The notes under the pieces are model-generated. The model was not told where the DNA came from and ran no database searches. It worked only from the letters and a program-made list of their open reading frames with translations. DNA of 64,000 nt, from assembly GCF_002251435.1 (NCBI RefSeq), contig NZ_NPJI01000023.1:1-64000 (forward strand), written 5' to 3'. Below, piece by piece: positions 27,712 through 35,824 of this stretch (position 1 is its first letter; every line of letters begins with the position of its first letter). The stretch is from Prevotella sp. P2-180. Lineage in GTDB: Bacteria > Bacteroidota > Bacteroidia > Bacteroidales > Bacteroidaceae. The translations under genes and the position numbers were made by a program.

Positions 27712-28152
27712 ATGATTGATTATTTAAATGAAAATCTATGGCAATTATGGGCTATAGTCACAGTAATGTGTATTGTACTCGAAATGTTTACGAGCGGGTT
27801 CTTCATTCTTTGCTTCGCCATTGGAGGACTGGCAGCACTGGCTTCCTCCTTCTTCGGAGGCATATATGTTCAGTTGGCGGCATTTGCAATTGTCTCGGGG
27901 GTAAGCATCTTTTTGGTAAGACCTTTCGCCTTGCGCTATTTGCACTTCAATCGCGAACCTGTGCCAAGCAACGCCGATGCCATCATAGGACGCGAAGCTT
28001 TTGTGAGCCAGGACATCCCAGCTAACGGATATGGACGAGTGGCTATTGATGGCGACGACTGGAAAGCGACAGCCAATAGCGATATCAAGAAAGGAGAAAA
28101 AGTTAAAATCATTGGCAGAGAAAGCATCATTCTCACTTGCCAAGCCTTATAG
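27712..28152 (+). CDS. NfeD family membrane protein
   Basis: A 146-residue short NfeD protein: two to three N-terminal helices (about 8-75) and a C-terminal OB-fold (about 80-146, IGREAFVSQDIPANGYGRVAIDGDDWKA). NfeD partners SPFH/stomatin proteins in membrane quality control, and such a gene follows directly, the usual pair. No ClpP-like protease domain is present, as expected for the short form. Confidence 0.9.
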   Translation: MIDYLNENLWQLWAIVTVMCIVLEMFTSGFFILCFAIGGLAALASSFFGGIYVQLAAFAIVSGVSIFLVRPFALRYLHFNREPVPSNADAIIGREAFVSQDIPANGYGRVAIDGDDWKATANSDIKKGEKVKIIGRESIILTCQAL

Positions 28153-28182
28153 TTAGTGTTTAACATCAAATTATTTACGATC

Positions 28183-29127
28183 ATGACCTATGTATTGATT
28201 GCCATTGTGGTACTTGTATTAATTTTCGCGAAGATGGCTCTTGTCATCATTCCACAGTCAGAAACAAAAATTATTGAACGATTGGGAAGATACTATGCAA
28301 CCCTGCGTCCTGGTATAAACATCATCATACCTATTGTTGACAGGGCTAAGGAGATTGTGGTGATGAGGGCTGGACGTTACGTCTACTCCAACTCCATAGA
28401 CCTACGCGAACAAGTGTATGACTTCCCAAAACAAAACGTGATTACGAAAGACAATGTGCAAACAGAAATCAACGCATTGTTGTACTTCCAGATTGTAGAC
28501 CCGTTTAAAGCTGTTTATGAAATCAACAACCTGCCCAACGCCATAGAAAAACTGACACAAACAACACTCCGTAACATTATAGGCGAACTGGAACTCGACG
28601 AGACACTCACAAGCCGCGACACCATAAACACAAAACTGCGTTCAGTGCTCGACGATGCAACAAACAAGTGGGGAATAAAGGTTAACCGTGTTGAGCTTCA
28701 AGATATTACTCCTCCTGAAAGCGTACTAACGGCAATGGAGAAACAGATGCAGGCAGAGCGTAACAAGCGAGCAACCATTCTCACGAGTGAAGGAAAGAAA
28801 GCCAGCGACATCCTACAGTCGGAAGGAGAGAAAATGGCTACCATCAACCGCGCAGAAGCTCTCAAGCAACAGGCAATTCTAAAAGCTGAAGGTGAGGCGC
28901 AGGCAAGAATACGCAAGGCAGAGGCTGAAGCTATCGCGATAAAAAAGATTACTGAAGCTGTGGGGGAGTCGACTAATCCCGCCAACTACCTTCTTGCCCA
29001 AAAATATATTCAGATGCTGCAACAAATAGCAGAAGGCGACAAGACCAAGACCGTTTATCTGCCTTATGAAGCCACCAACCTTATGGGTAGCATAGGAGGA
29101 ATAAAAGACTTGTTTAAAAGTGAATAA
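28183..29127 (+). CDS. SPFH/stomatin-like membrane protein (QmcA type)
   Basis: A 314-residue protein with one N-terminal helix, an SPFH/band-7 domain (about 25-200, YATLRPGINIIIPIVDRAKEI) and a charged, Ala/Glu-rich coiled coil (about 200-275, AERNKRATILTSEGKK). It is thought to scaffold membrane proteases and microdomains with NfeD. A GTG at 28156 is in frame; ATG 28183 places the membrane helix at the N-terminus and is preferred. It closes the ROK-truA-EamA-nfeD run, followed by a terminator. Confidence 0.93.
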   Translation: MTYVLIAIVVLVLIFAKMALVIIPQSETKIIERLGRYYATLRPGINIIIPIVDRAKEIVVMRAGRYVYSNSIDLREQVYDFPKQNVITKDNVQTEINALLYFQIVDPFKAVYEINNLPNAIEKLTQTTLRNIIGELELDETLTSRDTINTKLRSVLDDATNKWGIKVNRVELQDITPPESVLTAMEKQMQAERNKRATILTSEGKKASDILQSEGEKMATINRAEALKQQAILKAEGEAQARIRKAEAEAIAIKKITEAVGESTNPANYLLAQKYIQMLQQIAEGDKTKTVYLPYEATNLMGSIGGIKDLFKSE

Positions 29128-29133
29128 ATGAAA

Positions 29134-29164
29134 AGGTGCGGTGATTTACCGCACCTCTTTTATA
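29134..29164 (+). terminator. Terminator after the SPFH gene
   Basis: AGGTGCGGT (29134-29142), loop GATTT, ACCGCACCT (29148-29156), then CTTTTATAT. A 9-bp GC-rich stem with a T-run. Confidence 0.85.
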
Positions 29165-29179
29165 TATTTGCACTTCTCG

Positions 29180-29620
29180 TTAATATTTTCTGAATGTCAT
29201 CTTTAGCCTGTTAGTATAAAGCACCATTCGATCGTTGGTCAAGGTTACAATTGTCAGAGTATCTGGCACGCGATCAATACCATAGATATTAAAACACGAC
29301 GTGTCTCGAACAATAAGGTCTGATGAATCTCTATTGTCTATTATCGGGTCGTAAATGACCAAACGATCAGAGCCACGCTCAAACCTGAAAAAGATGTGTG
29401 GTGCACGATTGCCTGTTGTAGCAAGATGTTTCATTTCAAGCAGACGCTTTTGAACTGACCAAAAGACCAGTGACTCACGCGTGTCTTCACCATTTCCGTT
29501 AGACAAGGTGTCTACCGATGTCATCTGCCAAAATCCATCAAAGTCTCCGTTTGACGAAGGCACCAGATCGCATGAAAACAACATGCCAACTGCAACATAT
29601 ATATATAAAAGGTGTTTCAT
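29180..29620 (-). CDS. Small lipoprotein, lipocalin-like
   Basis: A 146-aa protein with a lipoprotein signal ending LFSC (C17) and a compact beta-rich body starting FDGFWQMTSVDT, typical of Bacteroidota lipocalin-like DUF lipoproteins that begin 'G-x-W-x-M/L'. Binding partner unknown. Its ATG overlaps the stop of the upstream Wzi-like gene by 4 bases (ATGA), so the two are translationally coupled and probably act together at the outer membrane. Confidence 0.65.
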   Translation of the reverse strand: MKHLLYIYVAVGMLFSCDLVPSSNGDFDGFWQMTSVDTLSNGNGEDTRESLVFWSVQKRLLEMKHLATTGNRAPHIFFRFERGSDRLVIYDPIIDNRDSSDLIVRDTSCFNIYGIDRVPDTLTIVTLTNDRMVLYTNRLKMTFRKY

Positions 29621-31194
29621 CGTTTTTGTTTCTTATTTAATAATCCTTTGTTGACCAATGTGAGCTGAAGGCCTGAATTGTTACCACGTAACGCCCCTCT
29701 GTCTATGGCAGCTGCTGCGCAAAGATGCCAATGATTTCCCAAAAAGATATTGGCTTCAAACATGGCACTGAAATTTTCCTTCGGGTTTGGATATGGTTTG
29801 CGGAATGTACCGTAGCCTTTCTGCCATGAGGCAAGGAAACGATAATTGAATCTGTCTGTCGGTGCACCGGAAATGCCAAGATGATATGCGACAAAGCGAT
29901 TACATTCCACTTCTATCAAACCGTCGTTGTTATATATCGGCGAAAGATACAACGGATTGCCTATCACCTGGCCCCAATGCTGCCAACCTGTATAAAGGTG
30001 ATGGTTGTAATAGTTGTCAAGACCGCTCACATGGTCGGGCATCATCTGAGTATGATCGTGATATAAAGGTCCACTCTGATATTTTGTGTATAGATATTCT
30101 ACCACAATATTATTAACATACCTTGCATCCTTCAGTTTAAGCTCTGTTCCGAGCATAATGTCACGCAGGTCGTAGAGTGTGTATCGGCTTTTCACTCTTT
30201 CGTTCCACTCCGCCCCAGTGCCGTAGCCATCATAGTCGAGGAATAGCATTGAAGAATGATCTTCAAAATAATGGTCGGCATACACACCAAGGTTCCATGT
30301 GTCATAGTCGGCATTGAGTCGCATCACCCAGCTTCCTACAATATTTCCAGTAGCATTACGATAGGTTGTTTCTGTTGTCTCGCCACCTCCAGGAACAAAC
30401 GCCTGCAGAAATGCCGTTAACGATTTGTCATTCTCAATCTTTCTCATTGTTCCATCAGACATGGGCCAATATGCATTTCCTGCCACCTGTGCACCCATCT
30501 CCAATCCGGCTTCTACGGAAAATGGAAAATATTGTTCTTCATTTCCAATCTTAACATATCCAGCCTTTGTATGAAGGAATGTGTCTTCGGTGTATCGTGA
30601 CTTCATCTGTGTCACGTCTTTCTGCCATCCATCGTCGGTAGTCATTCCATAAGCGATATGTCCTTTTATGCTCACCCACCCTTTCGTGCCAGGCACATTC
30701 CAATAGTCTTCGAGAGCAAGCCGCAAGGAAGGCACCGGACGTGAATTGATACCAAGAGTCTGGGAACCACTGCTAAGTCTCTGATTTTTCAGTTCCATGG
30801 GTTCTTCTTTGCTTCCCAATGTCAATCGTCCCTTAAGATAACGCACTTCGACAAAAGCCTGCTGTACTACAGTTGACGAGGTATAATGAAAGGCTTGTGC
30901 AATGTCTATACCAAAACCGACATCCCACTTTCTGTTACGGTCAGCAGAAGAAGGAAGTTCTACTGTGGCACGCATATATCCATTGGCTTTTGATAAAGAA
31001 CTTAACCCATACTTATTTGCGTTAAGCCATAATGGTGTATGGCGTCCAACAGATGCAGACATCTGAGTAGACAAGGAATAGTCTATTCCTTCAGTATCAT
31101 CAGAGTCTATAGCTGCTTTGGCAACAGAAGGAGCAAAACAGAGTTCTCCAATAGCTAACAAATGCCAAAATAATTGGGTTGACATACATTTCAT
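29617..31194 (-). CDS. Wzi-like capsule assembly outer membrane protein
   Basis: A predicted outer membrane beta-barrel of the Cap_assemb_Wzi family, 525 aa from ATG 31194. It starts with a signal peptide (LFWHLLAIGELCFAPSVAKA). The family opening TPLWLNANKYGLSSL is followed by alternating strands. In E. coli Wzi holds capsule on the cell surface; in Bacteroidota the ligand may differ. A longer ATG at 31254 lies upstream of the promoter box. The box ends 5 bases before ATG 31194, so either a leaderless mRNA or ATG 31185 is used. Confidence 0.82.
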   Translation of the reverse strand: MKCMSTQLFWHLLAIGELCFAPSVAKAAIDSDDTEGIDYSLSTQMSASVGRHTPLWLNANKYGLSSLSKANGYMRATVELPSSADRNRKWDVGFGIDIAQAFHYTSSTVVQQAFVEVRYLKGRLTLGSKEEPMELKNQRLSSGSQTLGINSRPVPSLRLALEDYWNVPGTKGWVSIKGHIAYGMTTDDGWQKDVTQMKSRYTEDTFLHTKAGYVKIGNEEQYFPFSVEAGLEMGAQVAGNAYWPMSDGTMRKIENDKSLTAFLQAFVPGGGETTETTYRNATGNIVGSWVMRLNADYDTWNLGVYADHYFEDHSSMLFLDYDGYGTGAEWNERVKSRYTLYDLRDIMLGTELKLKDARYVNNIVVEYLYTKYQSGPLYHDHTQMMPDHVSGLDNYYNHHLYTGWQHWGQVIGNPLYLSPIYNNDGLIEVECNRFVAYHLGISGAPTDRFNYRFLASWQKGYGTFRKPYPNPKENFSAMFEANIFLGNHWHLCAAAAIDRGALRGNNSGLQLTLVNKGLLNKKQKR

Positions 31195-31199
31195 GGGTG

Positions 31200-31207
31200 C
31201 AAAATTA
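31200..31207 (-). promoter_or_regulatory. -7 box for the Wzi-like gene
   Basis: TAATTTTG on the minus strand, only 5 bases from ATG 31194, the same spacing as before the LptD-like gene. Confidence 0.65.
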
Positions 31208-31294
31208 CACATTTCAAACGAAACTACCAAACATATTAGGGTTTTTCCTCTCATTAGATAGGGAAAATCCCTTTTATATCAATCCAAAAAGAAT

Positions 31295-31302
31295 TAATTT
31301 TG
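31295..31302 (+). promoter_or_regulatory. -7 box for the repeat-protein gene
   Basis: TAATTTTG, 49 bases before ATG 31352. It is divergent from the Wzi box, 87 bases apart. Confidence 0.7.
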
Positions 31303-31351
31303 CAGCAGAAATAACAAACAAGATGTTAAACCATTTATATAATATACGATT

Positions 31352-32353
31352 ATGAAAAAGATATTGACTACTTTAGTGGCAATGATAGCCTTAACGGTTT
31401 CTGCCAACGCAATGAGTTATGAACAGGCTCGCAGAGAGGCATTGTTCCTCACCGACAAAATGGCTTACGAACTGAACCTTTCTGATGCACAATATGATGC
31501 AGCATACGAAATCAACCTCGACTATCTCATGGGGGTCACCAGTGTTGACGATGTGTATGGCACATACTGGACAAGACGCAATCTCGACATCAGCTACGTG
31601 CTGCTTGACTGGCAATGGAATGCTTTCTGTGCTGCCAACTACTTCTATCGTCCTCTCTACTGGAGAGCTGGATGCTGGCATTTCGGCATTTATGCCCGCT
31701 ACCCTAATCGTTCATATTACTATTTCCACAGACCAACTGTGTATGTATCGTATAGGGGTGGACATAGCTGGAGAGCTAACGGCGGCCATAGCTACTACCA
31801 TAGACGTAGAGACCATTTCTGCACTCCAGTACACAACGCCGGAATGAGAGACAGATGGAACAGAGGGGAAATAGGTAATCGCCATTATGGCAGACTGGAC
31901 AATGACCGCAACAACCAATATAACAATAGAAATAATAGAAACGACAGATATACAAACGGAAATAATAGAAACGACAGATATACAAACGGAAATAATAGAA
32001 ACGACAGATATACAAACGGAAATAATAGAAACGACAGATATACAAACGGAAACAATAGAAACGACAGATATACAAACGGAAACAATAGAAACGACAGATA
32101 TACAAACGGAAACAATAGAAACAATAGTTACAGATTTGACCACAACAAAGGGTTAGAAAGAAACAGTTCTACTAGAATTACAGTAAAAAAGCGTGACGAA
32201 AGTGGAAGTTCTTACAACAGAGGCGGAAGCTCAATCAACAGAGGCGGAAGCTCAATCAACAGAGGCGGAAGCAGCAATGGTGGAAACCGAAACAGCGGCA
32301 ATTCTTTCCGACAAAGCGGTGGATCACGTCAGTCACAAATGAAAACTATTTAG
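31352..32353 (+). CDS. Secreted protein with Asn-rich tandem repeats, function unknown
   Basis: A 333-aa protein with a signal peptide (MKKILTTLVAMIALTVSANA) and a globular N-terminal domain (about 21-155) rich in Tyr, Trp and Arg. A repeat tract then reads NNRNDRYTNG six times (30-bp DNA units at 31931-32110), followed by a GGSSINR repeat (21-bp units at 32219-32260) and a basic Ser/Gly end. I do not recognise a named family, though the N-terminal half looks like a conserved Bacteroidota secreted domain. The highly basic, disordered tail could bind anionic surface polymers or nucleic acid; that is inference. Confidence 0.75.
   Translation: MKKILTTLVAMIALTVSANAMSYEQARREALFLTDKMAYELNLSDAQYDAAYEINLDYLMGVTSVDDVYGTYWTRRNLDISYVLLDWQWNAFCAANYFYRPLYWRAGCWHFGIYARYPNRSYYYFHRPTVYVSYRGGHSWRANGGHSYYHRRRDHFCTPVHNAGMRDRWNRGEIGNRHYGRLDNDRNNQYNNRNNRNDRYTNGNNRNDRYTNGNNRNDRYTNGNNRNDRYTNGNNRNDRYTNGNNRNDRYTNGNNRNNSYRFDHNKGLERNSSTRITVKKRDESGSSYNRGGSSINRGGSSINRGGSSNGGNRNSGNSFRQSGGSRQSQMKTI
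31931..32110 (+). repeat. Six tandem 30-bp repeats inside a gene
   Basis: Six full copies of a 30-bp unit (ending ACGACAGATATACAAACGGA) plus a 12-base partial copy. Copies 1-4 start AATAAT and copies 5-6 start AACAAT, with no other difference, which points to recent duplication by slippage. The unit is a multiple of three, so copy changes alter length without a frameshift. Confidence 0.95.
32219..32260 (+). repeat. Two tandem 21-bp repeats plus a partial copy
   Basis: Two identical copies of a 21-bp unit that begins AGAGGCGGAAGC, with a diverged partial third copy after 32260. They encode RGGSSIN and lie in the same gene as the 30-bp array. Confidence 0.85.
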
Positions 32354-32360
32354 GAGACAT

Positions 32361-32867
32361 CTAAAGTTCCAAAATCCTGATTTCACAGTTTGCCATAGGG
32401 CGCACCTCACTCATAGTTACTTTGTAATAAACAGCCTGAATAGCTTTATTAATAATGCCATGCCCAACGGCAACCACACTATGACCTGGATATTCAGAAC
32501 GCACGAAGTCCAAAAAAATCTTTGCTCTATATAGTAGGTGGTCGAGCGACTCAATGTCGTCCGGCCACTTCTCTTCTTTCAAATCGGGAATATATCGGCC
32601 AGTAAAACTGCCCCAGTCGCGCTCTCGCAACAGTTTTGTTGTAGAAACGTCAAGTCCATGCTTATTTGCAATGATACAAGCTGTGTCGTAGGAGCGTTTC
32701 AAGTCGCTCGACACCACGGCATCCACATGTTCTCCAGCCAACGAAATAGCCACTTCTTCAGCCTGTCTGATTCCCGTTTCGTTAAGCTGTCCTTGGGTTT
32801 GACCCTGCATTATACGGTTTGCGTTATCCACAGTTTCACCATGTCTCACAAGCATCAAAGTAGTCAT
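32361..32867 (-). CDS. Histidine phosphatase family protein
   Basis: A 168-aa phosphoglycerate-mutase-like phosphatase. The catalytic RHG (8-10, H9) lies in LVRHGETVDN, the second conserved Arg follows in SDLKRSYDTA, RERDWGSFTG carries the acid, and the second His is in VAVGHGIINKAI. The substrate is unknown; related small members act on phosphosugars or nucleotides such as alpha-ribazole phosphate. Its ATG overlaps the udk stop by 4 bases, so it is coupled to uridine kinase and may act in nucleotide metabolism. Confidence 0.9.
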   Translation of the reverse strand: MTTLMLVRHGETVDNANRIMQGQTQGQLNETGIRQAEEVAISLAGEHVDAVVSSDLKRSYDTACIIANKHGLDVSTTKLLRERDWGSFTGRYIPDLKEEKWPDDIESLDHLLYRAKIFLDFVRSEYPGHSVVAVGHGIINKAIQAVYYKVTMSEVRPMANCEIRILEL

Positions 32868-33472
32868 TTTATTGTTTTTTCTATATAACTCTTGATAATA
32901 TTAATGCCAGTTTTGTTTTCTCCACCCAACGGAATAATAATGTCGGCATATTTCTTTGAAGGCTCAATAAACTGCTCATGCATTGGCTTCAATACTTTTA
33001 GATATCGGTCGATTACCATATCTACAGTCCTTCCACGCTCCACCACATCACGTTGTATGTTTCTTATGAGTCGTTCATCAGAATCAGTGTCAACAAATAT
33101 CTTGATATCCATCATATCACGCAGTTCCTTATTTACAAGAGTCATAATACCTTCAATAAGTATCACAGGTTTTGGCTCAACATGCACCGTTTCCTTTAAT
33201 CTATTACTTAGAATATAAGAATAGGTGGGCTGTTCAACCGGTTCACCAGCTTTAAGTTTTTTAATGTGTTGAATAAGCAACATCCAGTCAAAAGCATCAG
33301 GGTGGTCAAAATTTATGGCACGGCGGGCCTCATCAGTCATGCCTGTCGTGTCGTTATAGTAGGAGTCGAGCGGCATCACAGCAACATAATGTGGTGGCAA
33401 CGACTCAACTATCTTCTTTACCACAGTGGTCTTACCCGACCCTGTTCCACCAGCTACACCAATAATTTTCAT
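32864..33472 (-). CDS. udk: Uridine kinase
   Basis: It phosphorylates uridine and cytidine for pyrimidine salvage. The P-loop is GVAGGTGSGKTT (5-16). PLDSYYNDTTGM and NFDHPDAFDW follow, with PVILIEGIMTL and the lid region RNIQRDVVERGRTVD. At 202 aa it is the normal size. It has its own promoter box 58 bases upstream and forms a two-gene unit with the histidine phosphatase. Confidence 0.96.
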   Translation of the reverse strand: MKIIGVAGGTGSGKTTVVKKIVESLPPHYVAVMPLDSYYNDTTGMTDEARRAINFDHPDAFDWMLLIQHIKKLKAGEPVEQPTYSYILSNRLKETVHVEPKPVILIEGIMTLVNKELRDMMDIKIFVDTDSDERLIRNIQRDVVERGRTVDMVIDRYLKVLKPMHEQFIEPSKKYADIIIPLGGENKTGINIIKSYIEKTIK

Positions 33473-33530
33473 ATTCGTTCAGTATGAATTATATTATATG
33501 AATAAACCAAATTAATTTCATAAAACAGCA

Positions 33531-33538
33531 CAAAAATA
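33531..33538 (-). promoter_or_regulatory. -7 box for udk
   Basis: TATTTTTG on the minus strand, 58 bases before ATG 33472. Confidence 0.6.
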
Positions 33539-33633
33539 CGAAAAACGAATGAAATATACAACCATTCCCCCTGTTTTTTTACATTAAAGAAAAAAAAAAG
33601 TCCGAAACATTTGCTAATTAGAAAAAAAAGCAC

Positions 33634-33641
33634 TACCTTTG
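33634..33641 (+). promoter_or_regulatory. -7 box for rpmE2
   Basis: TACCTTTG with TTTG at 33610-33613, 20 bases apart: a full promoter. The leader to ATG 33695 is about 50 bases, a plausible place for ribosomal-protein autoregulation, though no clear fold is seen. Confidence 0.78.
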
Positions 33642-33694
33642 CCGACCGAAAAGAGAAATTATAATTAATTATATCAATAATATTTAAACAAAAA

Positions 33695-33949
33695 ATGAAA
33701 AAAGGAATTCATCCAGAGAACTATCGCCCCGTCGTATTCAAGGATATGTCCAACGGCGATATGTTCCTTACACGTTCTACTTGTAAGACAAATGACACAG
33801 TAGAATTTGAAGGCGAAACTTACCCAGTGGTAAAGATTGAAATCTCGAGCACTTCACACCCGTTCTATACTGGTAAGAGCAAGCTCGTCGACACCGCAGG
33901 TCGCGTAGACAAGTTCATGAGCCGCTATGGTAAGGCAGCCAAGAAATAA
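33695..33949 (+). CDS. rpmE2: 50S ribosomal protein L31 type B
   Basis: An 84-aa ribosomal protein L31 of the zinc-free type B form: [20 protein letters not shown] at the start and [24 protein letters not shown] near the end. The CxxC pair of the zinc-binding type A form is absent (a single Cys in STCKTND). It has its own promoter and a very strong terminator. Confidence 0.97.
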   Translation: MKKGIHPENYRPVVFKDMSNGDMFLTRSTCKTNDTVEFEGETYPVVKIEISSTSHPFYTGKSKLVDTAGRVDKFMSRYGKAAKK

Positions 33950-33982
33950 CAATACAACAATATTTCTATTGGCAAGACATTG

Positions 33983-34026
33983 AAAGAGTGCATTCAGGTA
34001 GTTGCATATACCTGGATGCACTCTTT
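33983..34026 (+). terminator. Strong terminator after rpmE2
   Basis: An 18-bp stem with one G-T wobble (AAAGAGTGCATTCAGGTA 33983-34000, TACCTGGATGCACTCTTT 34009-34026) and an 8-base loop. Confidence 0.9.
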
Positions 34027-34092
34027 ACTTTGCGACAACACAAAAAAAATATAAAAAATTCTGAAAACCTTGGTCATATAGGATTTATTTCT

Positions 34093-34100
34093 TATCTTTG
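34093..34100 (+). promoter_or_regulatory. -7 box for gpx-trxB
   Basis: TATCTTTG with CTTGG near 34069-34073, about 20 bases upstream. ATG 34129 is 28 bases downstream. Confidence 0.75.
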
Positions 34101-34128
34101 TACCGTAATAACAGAATACATACAAAAA

Positions 34129-34689
34129 ATGAGCACAATTTTCGATTTTTCAGTAAAAGACAGAAAAGGCAAGGCCGTGGCACTTAAAGAATACGCCAAC
34201 GAGGTTTTGCTGATTGTAAACACAGCCACAAAATGCGGATTCACACCGCAATATGAAGACTTGGAGAAACTCTATGAAAAATATCATAGCCAAGGATTCG
34301 AAATTCTCGATTTCCCATGCAACCAGTTTGGACAACAGGCACCTGGCACAGACGAGTCTATACACCAATTCTGTAAGATGACATACGGAACCGAGTTTCC
34401 AAGATTTAAGAAAATCAAAGTAAACGGCGATGATGCCGACCCACTATACAAGTTCCTAAAAGAACAGAAAGGCTTCGCTGGATGGAATATGGAACACCCA
34501 TTGGCACACATTCTCGACGACATGCTGAGGAAAGACGATCCTGACTATCAGAGCAAGGCTGACATCAAGTGGAACTTCACCAAATTCCTTACCGACAAGC
34601 GTGGTATGGTGGTGGCAAGATTTGAACCAACAGAATCATTAGACACCATTGAGAAGAATATTCAAGAACTACTTTCACAGAATATTTAA
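34129..34689 (+). CDS. Glutathione peroxidase family protein (probably thioredoxin-dependent)
   Basis: A 186-aa thioredoxin-fold peroxidase. The peroxidatic residue is Cys, not selenocysteine, in VNTATKCGFTPQY. The catalytic Gln is in FPCNQFGQQAPG and the Trp-Asn pair in KWNFTKF. Bacterial Cys-type enzymes of this family usually take electrons from thioredoxin, which fits the trxB gene directly downstream. The long upstream ATG at 33988 lies inside the rpmE2 terminator and before the promoter, so ATG 34129 is used. Confidence 0.94.
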   Translation: MSTIFDFSVKDRKGKAVALKEYANEVLLIVNTATKCGFTPQYEDLEKLYEKYHSQGFEILDFPCNQFGQQAPGTDESIHQFCKMTYGTEFPRFKKIKVNGDDADPLYKFLKEQKGFAGWNMEHPLAHILDDMLRKDDPDYQSKADIKWNFTKFLTDKRGMVVARFEPTESLDTIEKNIQELLSQNI

Positions 34690-34705
34690 GTTGATTTTTA
34701 ACTCA

Positions 34706-34730
34706 CCGCCTTACATATACAAGAAGGCGG
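34706..34730 (+). other. Small hairpin between gpx and trxB
   Basis: CCGCCTT (34706-34712) and AAGGCGG (34724-34730) with an 11-base loop and no T-run. It could be a weak attenuator or a stability element that sets the gpx:trxB ratio. Confidence 0.4.
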
Positions 34731-34760
34731 CAATTAAGTAAAACTAATAATAATCATACA

Positions 34761-35708
34761 ATGGAACAAAACAAAGTGGAACATGTTCGTTGCCTCATTG
34801 TAGGTAGCGGCCCTGCTGGTTACACAGCAGCCATCTATGCATCAAGAGCCAATCTCAACCCTGTGGAATACAGCGGATTACAACCTGGCGGACAATTAAC
34901 ACAGACGACAACTGTAGAAAACTTCCCAGGCTATCCCGAAGGTGTTGACGGAAATCAGATGATGATGGATATCAGAGAACAGGCCGAACACTTCGGAGCC
35001 GACATTCGAGATGGAGAAATAGTGAAAGTTGATTTCTCAGAATCACCATATAAGCTCACCACTGACAGTGGACACGAACTTACAGCCGACACGGTGATAA
35101 TTGCCACAGGCGCATCGGCAAAATATCTTGGACTTGACGATGAACGCAAATACAACGGACAGGGTGTGTCTGCATGTGCCACTTGCGATGGTTTTTTCTA
35201 TCGCAAAAAGACCGTTGCCGTGGTAGGCGGTGGTGATACAGCCTGTGAGGATGCCCTATATCTTTCAGGACTCGCCAAAAAAGTCTACCTTATTGTCAGA
35301 AAGCCTTTCCTGAGAGCTTCTAAGGTGATGCAGGAGCGTGTCATGGCAGCAGAAAACATCGAGATTCTTTTCGAGCACAACACCATTGGACTGTTTGGTG
35401 AAAATGGAGTGGAAGGCGCACATCTTGTGAAGAGAAAGGGCGAAACTGACGAGGAACTGGTTGACATTGCCATCGATGGTTTCTTCCTCGCCATTGGACA
35501 CAAGCCCAATAGCGATGTATTCAAACAGTGGCTCGATACCGACGAAGTGGGCTACATCAAGAAGATTGACGGAACACCACGCACAAAGGTGCCTGGAGTA
35601 TTCGTAGCTGGAGATGTTGCCGACCCCGTATATCGTCAGGCCATCACTGCAGCAGCCAGCGGCTGCCAAGCTGCTATTGAAGCTGAAAGATACTTGATGA
35701 ACAAATAG
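34761..35708 (+). CDS. trxB: Thioredoxin-disulfide reductase
   Basis: A flavoprotein that reduces thioredoxin with NADPH. The FAD motif is VGSGPAGYTAAIYASRAN (14-31). The redox CATC motif has C139 and C142 (ACATCDGFF). The NADPH motif is VVGGGDTACEDA, and the C-terminal FAD motif is GVFVAGDVAD. At 315 aa it has the normal low-molecular-weight form. It follows gpx by 71 bases and likely powers it through thioredoxin. Confidence 0.97.
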   Translation: MEQNKVEHVRCLIVGSGPAGYTAAIYASRANLNPVEYSGLQPGGQLTQTTTVENFPGYPEGVDGNQMMMDIREQAEHFGADIRDGEIVKVDFSESPYKLTTDSGHELTADTVIIATGASAKYLGLDDERKYNGQGVSACATCDGFFYRKKTVAVVGGGDTACEDALYLSGLAKKVYLIVRKPFLRASKVMQERVMAAENIEILFEHNTIGLFGENGVEGAHLVKRKGETDEELVDIAIDGFFLAIGHKPNSDVFKQWLDTDEVGYIKKIDGTPRTKVPGVFVAGDVADPVYRQAITAAASGCQAAIEAERYLMNK

Positions 35709-35729
35709 GAAGTTTAGTAGATAAAAAAG

Positions 35730-35802
35730 GTTAAGGAGTTAAGACAGATGCATAAGCCAATACAAAAACAGGCTTACTGCATTATCGTCTTAACTCCTTA
35801 AC
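35730..35802. terminator. Bidirectional terminator between trxB and the HAD gene
   Basis: A perfect 16-bp inverted repeat (GTTAAGGAGTTAAGAC 35730-35745 and its complement 35787-35802), with an inner pairing of ATGCATAAGCC and GGCTTACTGCAT. It lies between two convergent genes. There is no long T-run, so termination strength is uncertain. Confidence 0.65.
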
Positions 35803-35824
35803 GTTATACGATTATCGTCAACTA

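Noticed and set aside
31931..32110. Regular 30-bp repeats that might suggest a CRISPR array
   Set aside because: The units abut with no spacers, lie inside an intact secreted-protein gene and encode a clean peptide repeat.
33988..34128. An N-terminal extension of the glutathione peroxidase gene
   Set aside because: It would begin inside the rpmE2 terminator stem and before the gpx promoter.
34129..34689. Possible selenoprotein glutathione peroxidase
   Set aside because: The active-site codon is TGC for cysteine, not TGA; no SECIS element is needed.
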